DNA from: Nannobrachium achirus
Lineage: Eukaryota; Chordata; Actinopteri; Myctophiformes; Myctophidae
DNA: 64,000 nucleotides
Direction of reading: 5' to 3'
NCBI GenBank assembly: GCA_963921795.1
Contig: OY997649.1
Location: forward strand, 29,701,866-29,765,865
The position numbers were made by a program, and so were the translations under genes. Numbering within the stretch: the first letter of the stretch is position 1; the number at the start of each line of letters is the position of its first letter. Below are positions 1 through 11,200 of this stretch, piece after piece. The notes under the pieces were generated by a model, which worked only from the letters and a program-made list of their open reading frames with translations, had not been told where the DNA came from and did not search any database.

Positions 1-62
1 GCAGACGTGAATTTTCTGTCAACATCGCAAGTTCTTTTTTTCTGTTCTTCTGTTTTGTGAAG

Positions 63-93
63 CCCCTACCAGACAATGTTGAATTGTTGTATT
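63..93. repeat. 31-bp direct repeat, left copy, abutting the MITE
   Basis: Identical over 31 bp to 477-507. This copy ends exactly at the last base before the MITE and the other starts exactly at the first base after it. hAT elements normally leave 8 bp. Confidence 0.9.
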
Positions 94-476
94 CAGGGCT
101 GTCACAATTATGACATAATCCTCTAATCGTGATTTTTTTTTAAATAATCGTGATTATTTTTCATAATCGTCATAATCGTTTCCATGTTGAAAAATGTTCA
201 TATATTTAAAGAAAAGTCAAAAGTAGTGGAAATAGCAGATCTACAAGCTCACAACGCGTCGCATCAATGTTCTTTTTTAAGTATAAAGCTGTCAAATATG
301 TCAGTAATTCCTTTGTATATTTAGTTTATGTGTCATAATTGCCATGTGCAACTTCAAAGCCTAAAAGCCAAACAGAAATGTAATTGTCAACGTCAAAAAC
401 ACAATTAAATCGTTAATCGCAATAATTTGAGTGACAATTAATCGTCATGTAAAATGTCATAATCGTGACAGCCCTA
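94..476. mobile_element. hAT-like MITE (family F1, ends CAGGGCTGTCAC / GTGACAGCCCTA)
   Basis: A 383-bp non-autonomous element with terminal inverted repeats and AT-rich subterminal ATAATCGTGATT motifs. It is the reverse complement of the same family at 35921-37322. It holds only the left arm of the shared hairpin module (229-265). In the other copy both arms are present between the same flanks, so this copy has lost one arm. It lies in the intron just before the last abcb9 exon, about 50 bp from the splice acceptor. Confidence 0.8.
229..265. repeat. Shared hairpin module, left arm only, in F1 element
   Basis: GGAAATAGCAGATCTACAAG then CTCACAACGCGTCGC; the complementary arm is missing between it and ATCAATGTTC. 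Confidence 0.8.
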
Positions 477-507
477 CCCCTACCAGACAATGTTGAATTG
501 TTGTATT
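477..507. repeat. 31-bp direct repeat, right copy, abutting the MITE
   Basis: Second copy of the 31-bp repeat. It leads directly into the pyrimidine tract and acceptor of the abcb9 exon at 530. Confidence 0.9.
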
Positions 508-529
508 TGTGTCTCTTTTCCACCCCCAG

Positions 530-850
530 GTCCAACAGGCTCTTAATAACATCGTTGGAAAACACACAGTGCTAATAATTGCCCATCGATTGAGCACCGT
601 GGAGAAGGCTGACAACATTATTGTGATTGACCGAGGCCGCGTGGCGGAGCAAGGGACACACAGTCACCTCATGGCCAGTGGCGGCCTTTACTGCAAGCTG
701 GTGCAGAGGCAGGTCCTGGGCATCGAGACAGGGGCTGAGGTCCTCAACCCCGTTGAAAAGCCCCCTCCTTGGAAGTCTGAGGGGGGAAGGCAGCGGCGGA
801 GACAAAGCAGCAGCAGTGCCAGCGAGGCTGATTGCAATGCTGGATATTGA
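530..850 (+). CDS. abcb9: abcb9 (TAP-like ABC transporter), last coding exon, partial
   Basis: This is the terminal exon of a half-size ABC transporter. The acceptor is the AG at 528-529 after a C-rich tract, codon phase is 0, and the stop is TGA at 848-850. The 106 codons start inside the nucleotide-binding domain just after where the D-loop should lie. They contain the H-loop (LIIAHRLST, His at exon codon 19) and the usual GRVAEQGTH and GGLYCKLVQRQ segments, then a divergent Ser/Arg-rich tail. The end of the NBD resembles ABCB9/TAPL, which as a homodimer pumps cytosolic peptides into lysosomes, more than TAP1/TAP2. The assignment is supported by vps37b immediately downstream, its neighbour in human as well. 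The Walker A, signature and transmembrane parts lie upstream of the window. TAP1/TAP2 paralogues are the alternative. Confidence 0.8.
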   Translation, partial: VQQALNNIVGKHTVLIIAHRLSTVEKADNIIVIDRGRVAEQGTHSHLMASGGLYCKLVQRQVLGIETGAEVLNPVEKPPPWKSEGGRQRRRQSSSSASEADCNAGY

Positions 851-2039
851 GGAACAAAACAAATAAACCACTATTAGATATCCTGTGATAGCTGACTCTT
901 AATGGAAATCATCATGCACTGATGAACTGCAGAAATAGTAGTCCAGGCCTGATACTTATCCTGTCTTTCTCTCTTTTTGTTTTTGAGAAGAGGACAGATA
1001 AGTTAATGCAGTGCCCTGCCTGGCAACCAATGGGATCTGAAGCCGGAGCACTGTAGAAAAGATAACCAATATGTGCTGCTATTTGTTATTCTTTGCATGT
1101 AGAGAATCAGGGGATGGAGGAAAAACAATACTGTATATTGCCTTGACTGCTAAGTTATAGGCTTCTGCACTCTAGAACATCTAGACCAAGTATGTGGCAT
1201 TTGCAATGGTAGAAAGCACTGCAAAGCAGAATGCCTGCAACACTCCAGATTTAACAGATGTACTGTATGAATGAATGAACCATTGTAAAGCGCTTTGAGC
1301 AATTGGAAAAGCGCTATAAAAATGCAATTCATTGTTATTATTATTATTAACAAAAGTCTCAAGGTGCACGGCTCAACAATATCATGAACCTGAGAAAACA
1401 GCCAGCACACAATGAATGTCCTTTTCACATATTTACCTCTCCGGACAGAGCAACATACGCTTTTCAATGCATTTTCAATGGTAGGAAAAACTATGGTGTG
1501 AGACAATGGTACATAGCCTACTGGGTATTGCCATTGTTGTTTGAGACACTTTAATTTCACAGTAGTAATGTTGATGCTTGAACCAAAGTTAAACCTTTAC
1601 AGAAATGCACCTTTAATAGTTAAGGGTCATGAAATGTATAATGTCTTGCCATATAAGAACTGGAATTAATACATATTGAAGAAATGTGCCTTTTCTGGTA
1701 TACTAATGTAATGGCCCATGGCTGTAGTGTCTTGGTAAGGAGGACTTTCATTTGGTTGTGGTTTAGGCCCTATGTGTCTGCATGTAATTCATAAATGGTG
1801 GGGGTCGCTGCTGACATAAACCAATTCTTACAGTATTACAACAATGCTTTTTTTTGTGTGTGTTTCATTCCATTTCCCTTTTCTTCCTATTCCGTAACCT
1901 ACCAATTACATTTGAACTCATCAACTGAAATAATAAGAAAAGAAAAAAAAAGACAAAGAAATACAAAAATTACAAGTTGTCCAGAACAAAGCAGCCCTGG
2001 TTTTCCCATAGGGTTTTCCAAACCAGGCTTTCCACAGGT
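851..2039 (+). other. abcb9 3' UTR and intergenic spacer to vps37b
   Basis: No further coding signal is seen. An AATAAA lies at 862-867, only 12 bases after the stop, so it may be a proximal polyadenylation signal; no other clear signal was chosen. The spacer to the vps37b promoter is about 1.2 kb and includes a retroposon-type tail at 1284-1350. Confidence 0.55.
1284..1350 (+). repeat. Fish SINE/LINE 3' tail ending in (ATT)n
   Basis: The AAAGCGCTTTGAG and GAAAAGCGCTATAAA motifs followed by a run of TTATTATTATT are typical of the 3' tail shared by many teleost SINEs and their partner LINEs. No body or A/B boxes are visible upstream, so it is a fragment. Confidence 0.55.
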
Positions 2040-2193
2040 ACTGCCCCTGGCCTGGTGACGCAGAACGAGGCCCCTCCTCCTCCAATCTAGACCTGTAACC
2101 AGTTTCCGGTGAGAGGAAGCTCAGTCAGCTGTCAGACGGAAGAAGGCGTGAAGAGGACCAGGGTCGAGGCGAGACAACATAATAACGCTAAAA
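2040..2193 (+). promoter_or_regulatory. vps37b promoter-proximal region and 5' UTR
   Basis: GC-richer sequence directly upstream of the vps37b ATG. It contains CCAAT on the + strand near 2080, a C-rich GC-box-like CCCCTCCTCCTCC stretch and an ETS-type TTTCCGG near 2103. No TATA box is evident, as expected for a housekeeping gene. The transcription start cannot be fixed from sequence alone. Confidence 0.45.
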
Positions 2194-2298
2194 ATGTCTA
2201 ATTTTTCGGACAAGTTTAGCGCGTACACGATGACGCAGCTCAACGAATTGTTAGAGGACGACGAGAAACTCAACAAAATCGTCCAGGAAATGGAAGAG
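2194..2298 (+). CDS. vps37b: vps37b exon 1 (codons 1-35)
   Basis: Begins at ATG 2194 and ends before the donor GTATGT, phase 0. It encodes the N-terminal helix including QLNELLEDDEKLNKIVQEME. Confidence 0.93.
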
Positions 2299-5200
2299 GT
2301 ATGTTTGCACGACGCTTTGGTGGGCTAGCACTGACTTATCGTTCACTGCTTTTTTCTCCTCTCCCCTCCCCGAACCCTTTGTTATGCTTTGCTTTGCTAA
2401 CACGTTCCCGGGAAATAATGTCATCCGTCACCCAAGTTTAAGTGATAATACAAAAAAAATAGCGTTTTCTTGGGCATGAAGCCTGTTAACCGAACTAAAA
2501 CGAAAAATGGTAAACTAACCTTGGAATGGAGCGCACAGCAACGTTGTTTTTAAGTTGTAACAGATTCAGCACTGTCTGCTGCGACATTGTTGTGTCCCAA
2601 GTTCGCAGACGACAGAAGCTTTCATTCTTAGTAAAACAGGAGCTGGACTGAAAAGTGTTGCCTTTCTGTTCACTATTTTAACTCAAGCAAAGGTTCTCAG
2701 TTTTCATATGGGCCTCTTTGGAACTTTGTAAACCTTCAAACCACTGTACAGCAGGTGTTCACTCACTGACACTGCTTACAGACATTGCTTTGGGGGTAAC
2801 CATTAACTGCCACATCCACATTCTGATATTATGCTCATTAGCCTACAATCAGACGAACACGTATGCATCTGATAAGTAATTCATACTGTACAAATAACAC
2901 TGGGAGACAGGTCATTCGAATGCTTTTACTGTGTCATACATTTGGCATATCAAGAGTATATGTACTGGCATATACTAAAAAACCTTTAATTGCGAATTTG
3001 TTCTTCTGTTTGTTCCCTGAGTTGCAACAGCTTTCCCACTGTTAAGTTCAAATAACAGTGTAAATGTTGCTTGTCACTTAAGTTGTCACACATCAGCCCT
3101 TTGGGCTCTCAAGTGATGGAGTGACTTTACTACTCCTGCCAGGAAAGCAAAGTCATCCCCTTTCTGCCATCAATATTATCTGGAAATCCAGATCTTAAAG
3201 AAGCAAATGACATGACTCTACATTACTGCATTCACTAATTCAGATTCACTTGTCCATTTAACGTCCTCTGTCACTGCACCTGACCATGTTCATATGTTGT
3301 TCAATCTACAGTGAATCACTCATTATGAGAGCAAAGGGAATGCGGCTGGTACACACTTAAACATCAATAGAAGTACGACAGACAACATGTGGTGGTAGTG
3401 ATTTACATGAATCAGCTATGTTTTTCGTCCTCCCTGTCCCTGTTAGTGACTCTTCACGGTTTCGTTTTCCTTGTGCAAAGGCCTGCAGGGCCCATAGGTT
3501 ACTAAGAGGACCCTGATGACAGCTAAGTCGCTACACTTGTTGACTTAAGTTAGTCATAAGTTTATAGCAAAGACACACTGTAAAAGATTGACCAAGCAAT
3601 GCTTCAATTTGAGGTGGAGCTGGGAAAGCTTTTATTATCATAATGTACTGCACAGGAACAAAGGTAGTTGGTGTTGTAACTCACTGCTAGTGACAAGAGA
3701 AAATGCATTTGCAGCTGGAGTATATTAAAACAAGCACACACCACACATGCCATTCAGATTTGGCCACCGGCGTTTTCTGTTGCCTTGTTATTCTCAGCTG
3801 TGCTGTGCACTGGGAACTAAGACTGCTTGCTGGTCATTTTCTATTTTATCAGTTCTGTTTCTGTATCACCTGGTGTCCCAGGCCTTAAGTTGTTTCATAA
3901 CTGATTGGACTCTGACCTCATGCACAGACAGCAGGCAGTATGTTTACGTGTGCCCAAGAAACCAGGATCATACTGAGACACCTCAAGGACTTTCCAGTCT
4001 GCATCATCACAAACCGTCCGTTAATTGGGTGGTGCCGGTATTTTGCAATCCTTTTTGCTCTACTTGAGCACCTGCTGTTGTAACTGTACAGCAGGGGGGA
4101 GCTCCCTGTGGTACACTCGGCTGAACACCACGTTTTGTGCGACTCGTAGAGGAAGGAAGGCCTATTCCCATACGACAGTGACACACTCATTAAACTGTTG
4201 TAATTTTGTCTGTGACGGCATAGTGTGGCTGTGGTGGTTGAATCTGAAAAACACTAATAGTGTTTTCATGTTAGCAGGCTACCTCACATAGAAATGGATG
4301 TCATAACCTAGTGCTGATTTTCTGTACAGTCACTGTTGACACTATTTATATTTGTTTAATTATTGGTTGTGTGAGCGGCTAAACAGGTCTTAGTTTGTTT
4401 AACACAACGATTCTATGGTGGTACAGTATGCCATTATCTCCTACCTACTGTACTGTAATACACACCCAGCTAAGTGACACTATGAGAGTTTCCATTGAGC
4501 AGCAAGTAAGGAATGATGCAAAGTTGACCTAGTTTTTGAATACCACTGCATTATGGTTCTGGTCATCTCCATTTTACATTGCGCAATCAAAAGTAATACA
4601 AATTTGTGATTTAGGTTTGACGATTTATTTTACTGCGAAATGTTGCAATTAATTAAAACAAATTATTTGGTAAGCTCTGTGGAATTTTGCCCTTGTCTCC
4701 TCACCAATACACAGTTAATAGAACACAGTGTAGCTCTGTAGCAATTGTAATTGTACTGTAGCTCATCTTGCCATCCATTCTGTAATCTGTATCAATCAGT
4801 AATTGTGGAGGCAAACAGATTTCAAGACACTTCGCTTTATAAGATAGAACAAAGTTTAATATACATGAGCTCATGGGAGAAGTACGTTAAACATTCAGGT
4901 GGTGAATTCGTTATCTCTGGAAAGCAGGGATAAAGTGTAGCTACAGTATAAGATAAGAGAGGAACTTGCTTGTGTTACAGGCCAAGCTGGACCCAAAACA
5001 ATACAATACCAGGCCTGTGCCACCACGGCATCTTGATTCTATGATATTCAGATGGTCAGAACATATCCTAAGGCAAAAGATGAACAATATAATAACATAA
5101 GTTATATTAAACCATAATAAAGGCCCTTTCCCACTGGGCCAGATAAACGGATAAAAAAATATCTTTCTCCATTCAAGTGGATGGTAACATACAGATAAAA

Positions 5201-8200
5201 AAATATCTGTGAACAGAGATATATATTTTATATCTGTATCATACCATCCATTTGAATGGAGAAAGATATTTTTTTATCTGTTTAACTGATCACCCGAGAG
5301 AGACTTGGAGTAGAACCGCTGCTCCTACACTTGGAAAGGAGTCAGCTTAGGTGGTTTGGGCATCTAGTACGGATGCCTCCCGAGCGCCTTCCTAGGAAGG
5401 TCCTCGATGCACGTCCCACTGGGAGGAGACCCCGTGGCAGACCAAAGACCAGATGGAGGGATTATATCTCCAAACTGGCTTGGGAACGCCTCGGTATACT
5501 CCCTGAGGGAGTGGAGGAAGTTGCTCGGGATAAGGAAATCTGGAGGTCTCAGTTGGAACTGTTGGAACTCAGTTGGAACCCCCGCGACCTGATTCCGGAT
5601 AAGAGGTTGAAGATGGATGGATGGATGTTTAACTGGTTTAGTTTTTAGTTTAGTTTATTTGATCAACTCATACATCTATACGTACATCCACATAATCATT
5701 TATTAAATGAACATTAAAACATTGATTATTTATAAGAGTGTTCAGATCTTTTGCACTGGCCCAGTGGGAATGGGCCTTTATTCCACCTAGGCACCTACGT
5801 CTACTGTTGGCCTCTGGTATCTTCCCACTTCCCAGTTTACCCTCAGTTCTGTTATAAAGAAACATTGAAACTGAACCACAGTCATTTACTTTTATCTGCT
5901 GAGCAGCTTGCATTGGAATGTCAAACACCTTTTTTCCAAGGTCAAGTCCACTGTAGTAGAACATAAGAAGGACCACTCGCCCCAGTACTTTTCCCTGCTG
6001 AGCAAGGGAATTTAATTTGAGCCAGCAAAACTTACATCTACAAACCCACTTATGAAACCTGTATCATACTGCCACAAACCTGCATCATCCTGCCTCACCT
6101 TAAGCATTAGTTTGTTTCCATGAAACATACATAGTGTATTAATAACGATATTGTAGAGAATGTGGCTAGAGCACAGAAGAAAAGAAGGAAGGAACACAAC
6201 TGCTGTTAGACCATGAGAACCTCCGCAGAGATATTGTTGCTTGTTTGAGAGGTTTGGTGTGCAAGCACCCATTATGCCAACCTGTACAGTATGTGATTGA
6301 AACACAGCTCAATGCCGATTATCAGGCTCCCTTTTCCCATTCATTCACCATAACTGGCCGATTCACGTAAAACTTTGCACGCACACTTCCTAGAGGCCAA
6401 GGAAAAACCCCTGCCCTTTTTCACGACAGCCTAGTGCCACCACAAGGAGGTAGATTTTTTGCAAAACCTCTACACACTTTGCCCAAAGTAAACACATTAT
6501 CTCTATAGTCATCAGTCATGTGATCAAGACGGATCTGTCAGATTTTTCATATTTCATCCTGATTGGCTAAGATTGACCTCAGCTACCTGGCCTGGCTGGC
6601 AGAGATCTGTGCTCAGAGAAGCACATTTTCTAGTTAGGCTTTGGTTTGACAGAACCAGCCTGCGGTTATGGGTGCTACAACCAACCACGTGCTACACCCA
6701 ACCAAGTGTACAATTGTAGGCGAGAATTCGAGAAACCTCAGCCACCAAAAAAATACCCAGCAAGGGACTGGCAGCTCCTAGTTGACCTAGTTGGAACTTG
6801 GGATTCTCGGACCATCGGATCATCGCAGCTTGCACACACCAGCCAGACATGGTCTTGATTGTCCATGGTAAGCAAGCAGGTGGTCGTGTTGGTTGAGCTA
6901 ACTGTCCCCTGGGAAGACCGGATGGAGTAAGCTCAAGAAAGGAAAAGGGCCAAGTATGCTGATCTGGTAGCCCAAAGTCAGAGGAATGGGTGGCCTGTTG
7001 AAGTAGGCTGTAGGGGCTTCACAGACCAGTCGCCCTGACCCTGACCCCATGACCCTGGTTACATCACTGACAATGTGTCCATGTTGCACCACAAGGTGAA
7101 TCAAAGTACTGATCAGTATCTACAGTGGGCACGTGAATGAGGGATTTAGTTCTTCTTGCTAGGCTGGACACTTCAGGATATGATGACGCTAGACACAGTG
7201 GTAGTAGACTGACTTAGCTGCCTCTCTCTCGCACCAATGTTGTTTTCTTGTTTTGAATCCAAAACCCACAAACAAGGCCCACTTAATCCAGCCCACAAGT
7301 GCCTCACTTATTCTATTTTAGACTAAGCCTTTTCTCTATCATCAGAGACCCACGCCACACAGTGGTATTTTTAGAGCTTTTCAACCTATTCCCACTCAAT
7401 CAATTTGACATACAAATGAAGTCACAGCAAATGTTATTCTTTTTTTCAGTGCCTTTTAGATTGTATGCAATTCTTACCAGTGACTCGTTTCATCTTTCCA
7501 GTTCAGTATGCCTAATACATTAGATGAGGTATATTGTAGTCATTTTGTTTCTACTACTACGCTGTAACCAAATATTGAATTTGCGCAAATATACTTACAT
7601 AACATTTACATTTTATGTATCAGCAATTAAAATGATGGTCCTTTATATAAATATCAACAGTTACACAGTTGGCTGCTACAGGGATGAAACCTCAGAAACT
7701 AGGGAGGTTTGGGGAAACGTCAGGGAATCATACCATTCATATCATATTGTTGCCATCGGCAGAACCCTTGTATCTCCATATTTCAACAGCTTTTATTTCA
7801 CATAAATTTGCACAAAAGTGGTGAAAATAACAGATTTATGAGCCTGTGTAAGTGTGTAGATCCATTATTTTGGCTATTTCGGAACATTTTGGGAAGTGAG
7901 TGATTAAGTCTGTCTGTGGGTTTTTACAAATATTTAACAAAGCTTTTGGCAAATGATAGCAGCATTGAACAGAGGTTATTTTTTTCATATCCTGAAACAT
8001 TTTGACCATGCAACTGCAATAGTAACACATTGCGCATAAAATCATTTTAAAGGAGAATCTCAACATCATATTGTTTCAATTGTATGCTTTTTTCCTTTTA
8101 TAACATTAGCCACTTAAACTAGGATCACTAGACCTTACCCGTTCGAAGATATGTGCTCCAAAATATGTGCAGAGTGTGGGTTGTGGGGAAAGTTACTGTA

Positions 8201-11200
8201 GCTTGTGCGTGCGTGAGAATATGTGGGAGCATCATAATGTAAGGAGCAGCTCATGGAGGAGTGTATATTTATGATGGATACAAATAATTTAAAATCATTT
8301 TTAGGTGAATAGAAGTATGAATGCGTGAGTTTGGTGGTTAATCTGATAGATGGCCCCATTAAAGGGCCCCAGCTTTGGGGTGTAGCTCCAGAGCCTGTGA
8401 GAGTGTAGCTCTCACAGGCATTTGTCATTGGGTTGGCCTGTATTGTTATTAATGAATATACTTTTAGATGAGGAAAATCCCGACGAGGTACCGCTTCCTC
8501 TGAGTCTGAGCCACAGTGTTGAATACATTAATTACTCTGACTCGGGCAGGTTAGGGTTGCAGTGAGTTACCACAAACTTCTTCCATGAATTTCTGAGTCT
8601 GTTGCATAACCCTTTTTTGCATAATTTGCAAAGAAAGGCTAGTTGCACTCAGATGCTGCTGAAGGTGGGACTTGAAGAATGGCAGCAGTAATGGGGAACA
8701 AAGGTTTATAGCCACTCCAAGTTGATGCTGTGATTTGTTGTACAGTATGTTTTTGGTAGGTTCTTAGATTTTTCTGTTATTTCTTGTGCTTTAGGCCTCC
8801 AGGGCGACATATTCTTAAGTCCAACAGTGAACAGGCAAACTAATCTGAGGAAAATCGGGTGCAAATGAGTTTGATACCCTAGACTTGAAAGCTGATACAG
8901 TTAAAACACCCACTATTTAAAAGGAAACAATTATGATTCAACATTAGCTCTATTTAGGGCTGTTTTACTGCCATTAAAGAACGACGACTTTCGAGGTTGA
9001 CTGCCGCGATTTTCGTACCTTTTAAAGATAGACACGTGTGCGTCCATCAAATGGTATGGAGTATCATCATAACCCTGTTTGATTGTCACAAGACGTACAA
9101 TCATAATGGCAAAACCGTAAGCGGTTCTACAGCAACTTTGTCAAGTGCTGTGGGGCAACACAACACAATGCTTGGGGTCCATTTTCCATCCACACAACTT
9201 GTCAAGAGTCAGTCCCACCAAGCCTGTACTGTGTGTGTTTTTAGATGCAAGAGGTCCAGCAGACCAAGGAAATGACTCTGGCCAGTAACCGGAACCTGGC
9301 TGAGGAGAACCTGGCCCTGCAGCCCAGGCTGGAACATAAGAAGGACCAACTCACCAAGTGCTACGGCTGTCTGCAAGAAAGATTTGAGGCCTACCAGCTC
9401 CGCAAGTCCACCCTAGGTACTGATGAATATTTCAAGTATTAAGCAGGAAAATCTTGAGTGAGTGGATAATGAATTAATGATGCAATAAATAAGTTGTCTT
9501 GAGTGGCCCAGCAACCTAGTGGGCTTACAATCTAGATGCAAAACTAAAATTAATGTTGTATGCATTTCAATCAGACTGACTAATTGCCAGTGTCTCCATA
9601 GAAATGCCTTACTAAACCAAATATTTGGAAAATGTCAAAAGGACAACCCACAATGTAAACACACATAATTGGACATTCTTCTTTTTTTTTGAGCGGTACA
9701 AACAGCTCCTATAAGTCTGACATTGTGTGTATGTATGAGTGTCCGTATGAGCACGGTATGTCTGTATGAGCATGGAACATCATTTATGGAGATACATAAA
9801 AGGAGATATGCACGTGTGTTGTGTTTTGCGATTTTTTAATGTTTTTTTTTTTTAGACATTTCAACCTCCCAGGTCTTTGTTGAACAATTTGAACCAATTC
9901 ATTCCATGAATCTGTGTTAATTATATAAATTCAGATACCAAATTCCCTATATTCTGCACATTCCCCAGTGGTAAAGGGGTTTTACCTTTATTATTGCCAC
10001 CTTTATTTTCTATGAAGTGGTTGTGGCTATTGCTACAGCTTTATTTTCTTTATCTTCATTATTATAATTGTATTCTATTTTATTACATCCAGCATTATCA
10101 CTATTATTGTCTCATGTTGTATGTTGTGGCAGGCACAGGTGTGCGCAAAAATGCCACACCACTGCTTGTACCTAATATGAGTGAGTGAATCCTGAATCTT
10201 GAACACACTGCTTCTTTTGACTTAGTTTGTTTGTCTTTGGCTTTCATCTCAAAGAGCCACAGCTGTTCACATAACGCTACACTCCAAGTCACCTAATATA
10301 ACGATACTATTATTATAAGGCAAATTCCTCTTCCATTTATAGCAATTGGTGATATACAAGACTCTGATTAGCTGTCAGTAGTTCACCAGACACCAACAGT
10401 TGCACTGTGTGTGTGCTTTTGTAATATTCTGTCATGGGAGACTTCTGTGTTATGCAATAATTTCCCTCTGTCGTTTGTTTGTTCCTCCACTGTCTGACAC
10501 ACATATCCAACCTGTTTCTCCAGTTCCCTGGTTTCCCGTTATAAGCTGTAGCCATAGTGATGGAGGCGCTGGGTCGTGTTTCTGCAGGAGGACAGTCGCT
10601 AGAACTGATCTCTGATAGTCGGTGTTAAACAGGTTCCAGAATTAGATCTCCACTGAAGTACAGTACCGCTCTTAAAGGAGTAGTTCACCCCCAAAATGAC
10701 TTTTTTTCTATTGATTACTCATGCCATGAAGAGTCCAATAATATTTTTTGGTTTCTGTCACATTCCTAAGACAAAAATTTGATTCGAGTAAATTTACCTG
10801 ACCTGTTTCGAAACGGGTCACCATCCGGAACGAATGGGGGTACATTTATTGTTATCACATTTTTGTCTTAGGAATGTGACAAAAACACAAAAATATTGTT
10901 GAACTCAAGTCTCCATGGCATGAGTAATAATCAATAGAAAAAAAGTCATTTTGGGGGTGAACTACTCCTTTAATAAACTGAGAGGTCTGTGCTACAGTGA
11001 AATAAACAATAAGACATACCCGGGTCCTCAGAGATAATGTAGCGGTTAAAGGCCTGCCCATACTTTGACCGAAACCGGACGGTCCGGTTCGACTACAAAA
11101 TGATGTCACTCGCGACTTCTGAAAAGCATTACACTGAATGAGAGTTCGGATATTTACACGTCGGAAATTGCAACTCACCGAACATTTCGGAGATACTTTG

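Larger units (their letters stand above)
2299..9244 (+). other. vps37b intron 1
   Basis: About 6.9 kb with no supported coding exon. It holds a palindromic element with a LINE insertion at 5119-5783, an 11-bp-stem hairpin at 8393-8419 and a degenerate hairpin-module relative near 7818-7870. The remaining stretches look like ordinary AT-rich unique intron. Confidence 0.8.

Noticed and set aside
5331-5648. 105-codon open frame as a host gene
   Set aside because: It is the C-terminal piece of a LINE protein, flanked by a target duplication and a LINE tail.
9245-9442. Alternative translation start of vps37b at the first codon of exon 2
   Set aside because: Exon 1 encodes the conserved N-terminal Mod(r) segment in frame, so the Met at exon 2 is internal.
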